The translations under genes and the position numbers were made by a program. DNA of 14,499 nucleotides from SIAJ01 sp035258765 (GTDB lineage Bacteria; Planctomycetota; Planctomycetia; Gemmatales; Gemmataceae): positions 1 to 14,499 of the forward strand of contig DATFWZ010000659.1 of assembly GCA_035258765.1 (NCBI GenBank), read 5' to 3'. A model generated the notes under the pieces. That model saw nothing but the letters and a program-made list of their open reading frames with translations, did not search any database and was not told where the DNA came from. Below, one piece after another: positions 1 through 6,681 of this stretch (positions are counted from its first letter, which is position 1; every line of letters begins with the position of its first letter).

Positions 1-1755
1 GCCGCCGCCGGCGAGGACGCTCAGCACAATGGCCGCCATCGTGGCCCGCAAGGACGTCTTCTGCGTCAATGAGCAATACAAGCCAATCCACGCGAACCCG
101 CTGGCGTAAATCGGGACGCTCAAGACCATCGCGGCAAGCATGACCGGGTGAACCCCACCGGCAGCGAGTGCGAGGACCCATACCGCGAACACCCAGACCC
201 ACGCCCAGCGCATCCCCAGCAGGCAGCCCCACCACTTGCCCCACAGGATCCTTGCGACCGACATGGGGCTCGTGAGCAGCACGTCAAGCGTGTGCCGGTC
301 CCGCTCCCCGGTGATGCCGCCGGCCCCGCGAATGGCGATTGCCAGGAATACGAGCGTGCTAACGATCGTCCCGACCACTTGCAAGTAGCGGTTCATCCCT
401 TCGCCCAGATCACTCCACCGGTCGGCCGACCACCACGGTCCCCGGCCCGACCTGCGAAGGTCCTCCAGGATGGTGACCCAGAAGATGATCCCGGCCGGCG
501 CGAAGGACACGATCACTAGTACGATGACAACGAACCGGCTGAACACGCCCATCCGCAGCCCGGAATCGACGAACACCTCCTTCCACACGACCGGGGAGTC
601 GCCCATCTCCGGCCGTCTGGTATCCCGGGCCCGGCGGCGGGCCCGCGCGGGGCGCTCCGCGTCTGCAGGCTTTCGGGACACAAGCCGCCGCAACAGCGAC
701 CGATCCCCACCGCCGAACCTCTGCCGCAGGGCGATCGAGCGCAATCGCATCCCGGCCCACGCGACGAATAACGCAATGACGACAATGTGGAACAAGGAGT
801 AGTGCAACAGGCCCGTGAACAAATCCACTCCGGACGCGGCCCGCCGCTCCAATACAGTTGGGACCATGTAGAACGGGTTCCCGCACACGAGCGGGTAAGA
901 AATGTCCTCCGAGGTCACCAGGTAGCCGAACACGAGCACGTCCCACTGCAGCGGAGGCGCGGTGGAAACGATGTAGAAAATGCCGGACAGGATGCAGTAC
1001 GCGACGGCGAGCAGGTACGTCAGCGCGATGGCGTCCCGCGTCCGGCGCGACAGGACCGACGCGGCGATCGCGATCGCCGCGAGCGTCAGGACGGTGAGAA
1101 ACGTGGCCGCGAACCCCGCGATGACGAGGTCCGGGTCGATCCCGCCAAAGAACTGGACCATACCGAGGATCGGCAGTCCCGCCAGCAGGAAAAGGAGCAG
1201 GCTGCCGACCCGCGAGGCCAGCTTGCCGAAGAGGATCTCCCGGTCGCGCAGGTCAGTCGCCAGCAGGAACTCGAGGGTGCGCCGCTCCTTCTCGTCCGTG
1301 ATCGCCCCAGCCACACTCGCCGGGGTGAGCAGGCACACCATGATGAACTGGACGACCATGTAGACCTGGAAATACGCCTCGGCCATCCGGGCCATGTCCT
1401 GCATGCGGACTCCGCGATAGCCGTAGGCGCCGACAGCCCGCCAGACCATGTAGACCCAGGTGAAGAGGAGGGCCAAAACGACCGCGTACGCGACGCGGAA
1501 CCAGATCTGCCGCCGCCGGCGGCCGACGCGGAGGACGTCGTACGCCAGCACCGGGCCGAAGAGAGACTGGATGAACTGCCGTAACAACAGGCCGAGCCCG
1601 ACCAGCCACAAGCCGCCGAGAAGAACCTGACCCGGCCGGCTCAACCAGTCGGCCGCGAACCAGACGCCGACCCCGATCGCCAGCCAGCCGAAAAGGGCCG
1701 CGCGGAACGGCCATTTGCGTTCCAGGGCGGGCGTGGCGGACTCGGGGCTTCCCAT
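1..1755 (-). CDS. Fused two-halved ABC-2 type transporter permease (3' end cut by window edge)
   Basis: Reading the minus strand from the ATG at 1755 gives 585 codons with no stop, running off the left edge, so the C-terminus is missing. The protein is strongly hydrophobic, with membrane segments at about residues 17-35, 44-60, 88-106, 130-148, 185-205, 210-234, 243-263, 314-335, 405-430, 457-477, 515-534, 538-560 and 571 on. Two copies of the ABC-2 permease signature are present: GAITDEKERRTLEFLLA near 150-166 and GITGERDRHTLDVLLTSP near 480-497. Each follows a membrane segment, as in NosY-type permeases. An Arg-rich cytoplasmic linker (about 340-395) containing SPVVWKE joins the halves. I infer one polypeptide supplying both permease halves of an ABC exporter. 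The substrate is unknown and the ATPase is not in the window; it could lie beyond the left edge. No clear Shine-Dalgarno precedes the ATG. Family certain, start moderately so. Confidence 0.88.
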   Translation of the reverse strand, partial: MGSPESATPALERKWPFRAALFGWLAIGVGVWFAADWLSRPGQVLLGGLWLVGLGLLLRQFIQSLFGPVLAYDVLRVGRRRRQIWFRVAYAVVLALLFTWVYMVWRAVGAYGYRGVRMQDMARMAEAYFQVYMVVQFIMVCLLTPASVAGAITDEKERRTLEFLLATDLRDREILFGKLASRVGSLLLFLLAGLPILGMVQFFGGIDPDLVIAGFAATFLTVLTLAAIAIAASVLSRRTRDAIALTYLLAVAYCILSGIFYIVSTAPPLQWDVLVFGYLVTSEDISYPLVCGNPFYMVPTVLERRAASGVDLFTGLLHYSLFHIVVIALFVAWAGMRLRSIALRQRFGGGDRSLLRRLVSRKPADAERPARARRRARDTRRPEMGDSPVVWKEVFVDSGLRMGVFSRFVVIVLVIVSFAPAGIIFWVTILEDLRRSGRGPWWSADRWSDLGEGMNRYLQVVGTIVSTLVFLAIAIRGAGGITGERDRHTLDVLLTSPMSVARILWGKWWGCLLGMRWAWVWVFAVWVLALAAGGVHPVMLAAMVLSVPIYASGFAWIGLYCSLTQKTSLRATMAAIVLSVLAGGG

Positions 1756-1869
1756 ACGCGGGCCCGGGGGGAGTTACTCGTTATTCGTGATTCGCTCTGC
1801 GGCCCGGGCCCTTTTTCGGCTTCGGGCCGTCATCCAATCCCGAGCCATAAATTCCTAATTACTAACTGT
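1756..1869. promoter_or_regulatory. Divergent intergenic region with heptamer run and GC hairpin
   Basis: This 114-bp gap separates the starts of the ABC permease (minus) and the protein kinase (plus), so it must hold both 5' regions unless either is expressed from elsewhere. Three tandem 7-nt units (TACTCGT, TATTCGT, GATTCGC) lie at 1775-1795. A 7-bp perfect stem pairs CGGCCCG (1800-1806) with CGGGCCG (1823-1829) across a 16-nt loop. The last 25 bases before the kinase ATG are AT-rich compared with the surroundings, which would suit a -10 element, but I cannot place a confident -35/-10 pair. No clear Shine-Dalgarno is seen for either gene. Confidence 0.4.
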
Positions 1870-3345
1870 ATGTCCAACGACGCCACTCTCCCGGTGGTCA
1901 CGGTCGTCGAGACGGCCCCGACGCCGGCCGCCCCGGTGACTGCGAGCGTGCCCGGGTACGAGATCCTGGACGAGCTCGGTCGCGGGGGCATGGGCATCGT
2001 GTTCAAGGCCAGGCAGCATTCACTCAACCGGATCGTCGCCCTCAAAATGGTACACGCCGGGCGGGGCGGGGCGGAGGACCTCGAACGGTTCCGGGCCGAG
2101 GCCGAGGCGGTCGGCCGGCTCCAGCACGCCAACATCGTTCAGGTGTACGAGATCGACGAGGTCGAGGGCCTCCCCTACTTCACGCTCGAATTCTGCGCCA
2201 ACGGGAACCTGACCCGCAAGCTCGATGGTAAGCCGCTGACCAACAAGGACGCGGCGGAACTTGTCGAGCACCTGGCCCGGGCCATGACCGCGGTTCACCG
2301 GGCCGGGATCGTCCACCGCGACCTCAAGCCGCAAAACGTCCTGATCGCGGCCGACGGCACACCCAAAGTCACCGACTTCGGCATCGCCAAGACCACGCGC
2401 GGGAGCGACAGCCACACGGAAACAGGGATCATCCTCGGCACTCCGAGTTACATGGCCCCGGAGCAGGCCGAGGGGCGGACGAAGGAAGTCGGGCCCGAGG
2501 CCGACGTCTGGGCCCTGGGCGCCATCCTGTACGAGTGCCTGACCGGGAAACCCCCGTTCCTGGCGGCAACACCGGTGGAGACGATGCGACAGGTCCTCGA
2601 CCAGGAACCGCTCCCGCCGCGAATCATCAACCGGTACATCGACCCGGACCTGGAGAAGATCGTCCTCAAGTGCCTGGAGAAGGACCCGGCGGTGCGCTAC
2701 CGGTCGGCGGAGGAGCTGGCCGAGGACCTGCGGCGGTACCGCGAAGGCGAGCCGATCGCGGCCCGGAGCGTCAACCTGCTCGAGCGCCTGCACCGCGAAA
2801 TCGGCCGCAGTCAGCACGAGGCCAAGCTGCGGCCGTGGGGCACCGGGCTGATGCTCCTCGGCGCGCTCATCTGGGTGGTTCACACGGCGACGTCGATCCT
2901 GCTGATTTCCGGGACGCCCGAGTGGCCGGCTTTCTGGATCCCGCGAGGTGCGTTCTTCGTACTCCTCGTCTGGTGGCTGGGCAAATACGGCTTCGGCACC
3001 GGATTCCTGCCGACGAACCCGATCGAGCGCATCCTCTGGGCGGTGTGGCTCGGCTACTTGCTCGCGTTCGCATCGGTCTTTTGGGTGGTACGGGCGCAGG
3101 GGCAGGGGCACCTGGAGATGTACGGGGCGGGCATGGCGCTCAGCGGGTTGGCGTGGTTCGCGATGGGCGGGTGCGTCTGGGGCGGGGGGTACGTGATCGG
3201 CCTCTTGTTCATGCTCGCAGCCCCACTCATGGCCCGGTACATGGACGGTTCACCGTGGGCCCCGGCGGTATTCGGGGCCGCGTGGGGGGTCACCTTACTC
3301 GTGGTCGGCGGGCGGTATCGGCGGCTCGGGACGACAGGGCGATGA
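1870..3345 (+). CDS. Membrane-anchored serine/threonine protein kinase (Hanks type)
   Basis: A 491-residue protein with a complete Hanks-type kinase domain at about 30-290, followed by a polytopic membrane region. Visible motifs are the glycine loop GRGGMGIVF (37-45), the ATP-binding lysine in VALKM (K59), the catalytic loop HRDLKPQN (149-156, D151), DFG (169-171), the activation-loop end GTPSYMAPEQ (190-199) and DVWALGAILYE (212-222). All catalytic residues are intact, so it should be an active Ser/Thr kinase. The kinase domain is N-terminal and cytoplasmic. About five hydrophobic segments follow (roughly 326-347, 359-371, 388-408, 420-437, 440-457, 464-480). There is no PASTA, WD40 or TPR region. 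I infer that the membrane part anchors the enzyme or senses a signal; target unknown. It reads divergently from the ABC permease and is followed by 158 bp before the next gene. The ATG at 1870 fits, with a short disordered lead of about 28 residues. Confidence 0.95.
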   Translation: MSNDATLPVVTVVETAPTPAAPVTASVPGYEILDELGRGGMGIVFKARQHSLNRIVALKMVHAGRGGAEDLERFRAEAEAVGRLQHANIVQVYEIDEVEGLPYFTLEFCANGNLTRKLDGKPLTNKDAAELVEHLARAMTAVHRAGIVHRDLKPQNVLIAADGTPKVTDFGIAKTTRGSDSHTETGIILGTPSYMAPEQAEGRTKEVGPEADVWALGAILYECLTGKPPFLAATPVETMRQVLDQEPLPPRIINRYIDPDLEKIVLKCLEKDPAVRYRSAEELAEDLRRYREGEPIAARSVNLLERLHREIGRSQHEAKLRPWGTGLMLLGALIWVVHTATSILLISGTPEWPAFWIPRGAFFVLLVWWLGKYGFGTGFLPTNPIERILWAVWLGYLLAFASVFWVVRAQGQGHLEMYGAGMALSGLAWFAMGGCVWGGGYVIGLLFMLAAPLMARYMDGSPWAPAVFGAAWGVTLLVVGGRYRRLGTTGR

Positions 3346-3413
3346 ACAGGTTGCCCGAATTGCAAACGTCCCTGCCCGGATCGCCAAGAAGGCCGGAGTT
3401 TCGCGGTGATAGG

Positions 3414-3442
3414 TTGATCCCCTCGCGCCCCGCGATTAGACT
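3414..3442 (+). promoter_or_regulatory. Candidate sigma-70-like promoter of the oxidoreductase
   Basis: TTGATC (3414-3419) and TAGACT (3437-3442) are separated by 17 bp. Each hexamer matches the housekeeping consensus at 4 of 6 positions. The pair would place transcription start about 55 nt upstream of the ATG at 3504. It lies in the 158-bp gap after the kinase, which otherwise holds nothing recognisable. The match is only moderate, so it is a candidate. Confidence 0.35.
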
Positions 3443-3503
3443 TTCATTCACGCTGCCGCACATACCTGCCCGCTACTCCTAATTCTCCCGAGGGGTCCTC
3501 TCC

Positions 3504-4994
3504 ATGCTCGATCGTCGTACGTTCATCTCGCATTCCGCCGTGATTTCCGCGGCCATGGCCGCGCTCCGGAACACGCCGGCTGTCGCCGACGAACCCGCCA
3601 CCAGCCGGCCAATCGGGTCGGGTGAGACGGTGCGCGTCGCCATCGTCGGTCTCGGCGGCCGCGGTGGTGACCACATCAAGGGCCTCACCGGCAATTTCGG
3701 CTGCGAGGTGGTCGCCATCTGCGACGCGGATTCAAAGGCGGCCGGCAACGCCATGAGGGCGATTGCCAAGAAACAAAAGACCGAGCCCAAGTTTTACCAG
3801 GACATGCGCAAGCTCCTGGAAGATAAGTCGATCGACGCCGTGTCCTTCGCCACGCCGAACCACTGGCACGCCCTCGGCGCCATCTGGGCCATGCAGGCCG
3901 GCAAGCACGTCTACTCCGAGAAGCCGGCGTCGCACAACGTGCTCGAGGGCCGGCGGATGATCGAGGCGGCCCGCAAGTACAAGCTGATCTGCCAGGTCGG
4001 CACGCAGAGCCGGTCGATGCCGGGAATGCGCGACGCGATGGCGTACGTGCACGACGGCAAGCTCGGGAAGGTGAAGCTGTCGTACGGCACTTGCTACAAG
4101 CGGCGCAAGAGCATCGGGGACGTCGGACGGAAGAAAGGCGAGCAGCAGGTCCCGGACTCGGTTGACTACGACCTCTGGTGCGGCCCGGCCCGCAAGCTGC
4201 CGGTCATGCGGGAGAAATTCCACTACGACTGGCACTGGTTCTGGGAGTACGGCAACGGCGACCTCGGCAACCAGGGCGTGCACGAGATGGACAAGGCCCG
4301 CTGGGGGCTGCAGAAGAACGAGCTGCCGAGGTCCGTCGTCAGCTTTGGCGGCCGGTTCGGGTATCTGGACGACGGCGAGACGGCCAACACCCAGCTGGCC
4401 GTTTTCGACTACGGGGACGGCGAGCTGGTGTTCGAGGTCCGCGGGCTCGAGACCGACAGCCCATACCCGGGCAAGCTGGGCGGCAAACGAGGGAGCGGCT
4501 TCGTCGGCAACGTTTACTATGGGGACAAAGGGATCCTGGTCTGCCCGAGCTACACGGGCGGTGTCGTCCTGGATCCGGACCTCAAAGAAGTCACCAGGTT
4601 CCAGAGCAAGGACGACGGTCAGCACTACGAGAACTTCGTCAAGGCGATCCGGTCCGGGAAGTACACGGACCTGAACTGCGACGTCTCCGAGGGACACCTT
4701 TCGGCCGCCCTTTGTCACCTGGCCAACATCAGCCTGCGGCTCGGCAAGCAGATGCCGGTCGGCGAGCTGAAGGAGATCGCGGGCAGCAAGGAGGCGAACG
4801 AGATCCTCAAGAAGATGTTCGCCCACCTGAAGGAAACGAAGAAGGAAGTCGAGCTGTCGGAGACACCGTGCTTCTACGGTCCGCTGCTGCCGATCGACCC
4901 AAAGAAGGAGCAGTTCACGGGCAACAACGAGAAGGCCAACTCGATGCTGACGCGCGAGTATCGGAAGGGATTCGAAATTACCGATAAAGTGTAA
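3504..4994 (+). CDS. Tat-exported Gfo/Idh/MocA family oxidoreductase
   Basis: A 496-residue NAD(P)-dependent sugar- or inositol-type dehydrogenase of the Gfo/Idh/MocA family. The N-terminus carries a twin-arginine signal: DRRTFIS (3-9), a hydrophobic stretch to about 21 and a cleavage-like AVA (26-28) before D29. The Rossmann fold begins at 43, with GLGGRG (49-54) and an acidic residue, D74, at the end of the second strand. ATPNHWH (116-122) and the family signature EKP (139-141) follow. The C-terminal catalytic domain has GDLGNQGVHEMD (252-263), where H260 and D263 fit the usual active-site positions. Length suits planctomycete secreted members, longer than the roughly 340-residue cytoplasmic type. 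Substrate is unknown; a carbohydrate or derivative in the periplasm is the likely guess. A GAGGGG run precedes the ATG by about 8 nt and supports the start. The next gene, 90 bp away on the same strand, may be co-transcribed, but a strong hairpin lies between them. Confidence 0.94.
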   Translation: MLDRRTFISHSAVISAAMAALRNTPAVADEPATSRPIGSGETVRVAIVGLGGRGGDHIKGLTGNFGCEVVAICDADSKAAGNAMRAIAKKQKTEPKFYQDMRKLLEDKSIDAVSFATPNHWHALGAIWAMQAGKHVYSEKPASHNVLEGRRMIEAARKYKLICQVGTQSRSMPGMRDAMAYVHDGKLGKVKLSYGTCYKRRKSIGDVGRKKGEQQVPDSVDYDLWCGPARKLPVMREKFHYDWHWFWEYGNGDLGNQGVHEMDKARWGLQKNELPRSVVSFGGRFGYLDDGETANTQLAVFDYGDGELVFEVRGLETDSPYPGKLGGKRGSGFVGNVYYGDKGILVCPSYTGGVVLDPDLKEVTRFQSKDDGQHYENFVKAIRSGKYTDLNCDVSEGHLSAALCHLANISLRLGKQMPVGELKEIAGSKEANEILKKMFAHLKETKKEVELSETPCFYGPLLPIDPKKEQFTGNNEKANSMLTREYRKGFEITDKV

Positions 4995-5009
4995 GGGTTA
5001 TCCCTGGCC

Positions 5010-5052
5010 GCTTGCGGCTTAGCGATGTGAAACGAATCGCTAAGCCGTAAGC
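5010..5052. repeat. Strong hairpin / possible dispersed palindrome or terminator
   Basis: A 17-nt arm at 5010-5026 (GCTTGCGGCTTAGCGAT) pairs with 5036-5052 (ATCGCTAAGCCGTAAGC) across a 9-nt loop, GTGAAACGA. The only imperfection would be a G-U pair in the RNA. It starts 16 nt after the oxidoreductase stop codon and ends 32 nt before the next start. There is no T-run after the stem, so it is not a classical intrinsic terminator. It could act as a transcription attenuator or mRNA 3'-end stabiliser, or be one copy of a genome-wide palindromic repeat. The length and near-perfect pairing are directly visible; the role is inference. Confidence 0.75.
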
Positions 5053-5084
5053 AGAGATTCCCTCCCTCGCCATCCATCTCCCTC

Positions 5085-6113
5085 ATGCGCAACTTGATCC
5101 CCGCACTCACCGTTCTGCTCACTACAGGCCACTCCATCGCCGAGACCGCCGCCCCGGCCCCGACGAAGCCCGAAGAGCCGGTCGCCAAGACCTTCAGCCC
5201 CACCAAGGCGGCCGCGTACATCGACGGCGTCGGCCTGCACTGGACCCGCGAGCGCGGCTGCGCCACCTGTCACACGAACGTCCCGTACATGCTCGCCCGG
5301 CCGCGCGTCCGCGGCGGCGACCCGGGCCCAATGAAGGAGGTCCGCGCGTTCCTCGAAGGGACCGTCAAAAAGTGGGACAAGCAGAAGCCGCGGACGGACT
5401 ACGAGGTCGTCGCCACCGCCTTCGCTCTCGCCGGGAACGACGCGGCAACGACCAAGAAGCTACACCCGCTGACGAAGACCGCCCTCGACAAGGTGTGGAC
5501 GATCCAGAAGGCGGACGGCTCGTGGAATTGGCCCGACTGCGCCTGGCCGCCCCTCGAGCACGACCAGTTCTACGGCGTCGCCTTCGTCGCCGTCGCGGTC
5601 GCGACGGCCCCGGACGACTACAGAGACACGCCTGCGGCGCAAGCGGGCCTCGAGAAAATCCGCAAGTATCTAAGAGCCAACCCGGTCCCCGAACTTCACC
5701 ACAAGGCCACGCTCCTGTGGGCCTCCGCGAAGATCACCGGCCTACTCAGTGACGAGGAGCAGAAGGCAACGATCGCCGAGTTGCGGAAGCTGCAACTGCC
5801 GGACGGGGGCTGGAACCTGCCGAGTCTCGGCCCATACCCGAAGCGCCGCGACAACAAGACGCCGAACGCCATGGACGTCAGCGATGGCTACGCGACTGGA
5901 TTCGTGACCTTCGTCCTCCGCCAGGCGGGCATCCCCGCGGATGACCCGGCACTGAAGAAGGCGGTCGGATGGCTGCAATCGAATCAGCGGGAATCGGGCC
6001 GGTGGTTCACCCAGTCGCTCGGCGGGAGCAAGACCCACTACATCACCAACGCTGGCAGCTCATTCGCGATCCTGGCACTCGACACGTGCGGCGTGAAGTT
6101 GGCCGCGGAGTGA
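5085..6113 (+). CDS. Secreted CxxCH protein with squalene-cyclase/prenyltransferase-like repeats
   Basis: A 342-residue exported protein. Residues 1-19 form a signal peptide (MRNLIPALTV, ending in SIA before E20), followed by a Pro/Ala-rich linker. CATCH (59-63) is a CxxCH motif of the c-type haem attachment kind, but the rest of a cytochrome c fold is not recognisable. From about 84 on, the sequence looks like an alpha/alpha-toroid of the squalene-cyclase/prenyltransferase group. QW-like turns recur: QKADGSWNW (141-149), LQLPDGGWNL (236-245) and QSNQRESGRWF (298-308). The acidic DXDD cyclase motif is not evident, so terpene cyclisation is unlikely. I infer a periplasmic repeat protein, perhaps binding haem, with unknown partner. 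It may share a transcript with the oxidoreductase upstream. No Shine-Dalgarno is obvious before the ATG at 5085, but the signal peptide supports that start. It converges with the small gene at 6177. Confidence 0.85.
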   Translation: MRNLIPALTVLLTTGHSIAETAAPAPTKPEEPVAKTFSPTKAAAYIDGVGLHWTRERGCATCHTNVPYMLARPRVRGGDPGPMKEVRAFLEGTVKKWDKQKPRTDYEVVATAFALAGNDAATTKKLHPLTKTALDKVWTIQKADGSWNWPDCAWPPLEHDQFYGVAFVAVAVATAPDDYRDTPAAQAGLEKIRKYLRANPVPELHHKATLLWASAKITGLLSDEEQKATIAELRKLQLPDGGWNLPSLGPYPKRRDNKTPNAMDVSDGYATGFVTFVLRQAGIPADDPALKKAVGWLQSNQRESGRWFTQSLGGSKTHYITNAGSSFAILALDTCGVKLAAE

Positions 6114-6176
6114 CTCGCCAAATGCAACGGATGTCCGCCTGGCGACGGGCACCCGTGGAAGCGCTCGACTTGGTTG

Positions 6177-6497
6177 TCAATCCTTGATCTCGGTCGGCTT
6201 GGCTTTGGCCAGCGTCTCCTTGATCTCTTCGAGGTCCTTGAGCACGTCTTCCTTATTGTCCTGGCCGCGGGGGGGCATGGCGATGACCTTGCCGTCCACG
6301 TCCTTGATCCGGAACCGGTACCCGTCCTTGCCCTTGAAAATCTCGATCGTTCCGACCTTGGCCGCCGGAGCCGCCTTCTTGTCCTCACCCTTCTTTTGTT
6401 TGGCAGCCTTTTCCTGGGCATCGATCTGCGGCGCGTTCGTGGCCATGACCACGGCCAGTCCGAACACCAGGGTGATCAGTCCGATGGTCTTTCGCAT
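6177..6497 (-). CDS. Small secreted YegP-like (DUF1508/UPF0339) domain protein
   Basis: A 106-residue protein. Residues 1-27 form a signal peptide (MRKTIGLITLVFGLAVVMA, cleavage-like IDA before Q28). A Lys/Ala-rich linker (28-47) and a compact domain at about 49-97 follow. The domain pattern, strand IEIFKGKDGYRFRIKD (51-66), then DGKVIAM and a helix, resembles the DUF1508/YegP fold, in which a short beta-meander packs on a helix. Classical YegP proteins usually carry two copies and are cytoplasmic; this one has a single copy and is exported. Molecular function is unknown. The start is well supported: AGGAGG (complement of 6507-6512) lies 9 nt before the ATG. The gene is convergent with the CxxCH protein (63-bp gap) and divergent from the UbiB-like gene. 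Real gene: high confidence. Family assignment: moderate. Confidence 0.85.
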   Translation of the reverse strand: MRKTIGLITLVFGLAVVMATNAPQIDAQEKAAKQKKGEDKKAAPAAKVGTIEIFKGKDGYRFRIKDVDGKVIAMPPRGQDNKEDVLKDLEEIKETLAKAKPTEIKD

Positions 6498-6681
6498 GGC
6501 TCCCGTCCTCCTCGATGTGTGTCTTGAAGTGCCCGGCGATCACGCGAGTATCCTCCGGGCGGCGGGCGAAGACAAGGGAAAAGCCCGGGCCGATGGCGCT
6601 CGCGCCAGCGCGAGCCGGGGTTCTATTCCGCGGCGGCGTCCGCTAACCTGATCGAATGCCTACCCCCGGCGGGGCCGGACG
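6498..6681. promoter_or_regulatory. Divergent intergenic region with short palindrome
   Basis: This 184-bp region separates the starts of the YegP-like gene (minus) and the UbiB-like gene (plus), so it should carry both promoters. It contains the YegP-like gene's Shine-Dalgarno at 6507-6512. It also has an 8-bp inverted repeat, GCTCGCGC (6598-6605) and GCGCGAGC (6608-6615), separated by only two bases. I could not identify a convincing -35/-10 pair on either strand. Confidence 0.35.

Noticed and set aside
787..1584. Plus-strand open frame of 265 codons opposite the ABC permease
   Set aside because: Its translation is low-complexity Arg/Asp/Glu/Gln-rich with no recognisable domain. The opposite strand gives a continuous membrane protein with two ABC-2 signatures. 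It is a GC-driven shadow.
2020..4826. Long minus-strand open frames opposite the kinase (2020-3111) and the oxidoreductase (3732-4826)
   Set aside because: Both lie wholly antisense to genes with complete catalytic motifs and give charged, Val/Leu/Arg-rich sequences without domains. This is typical of antisense frames in GC-rich codon usage.
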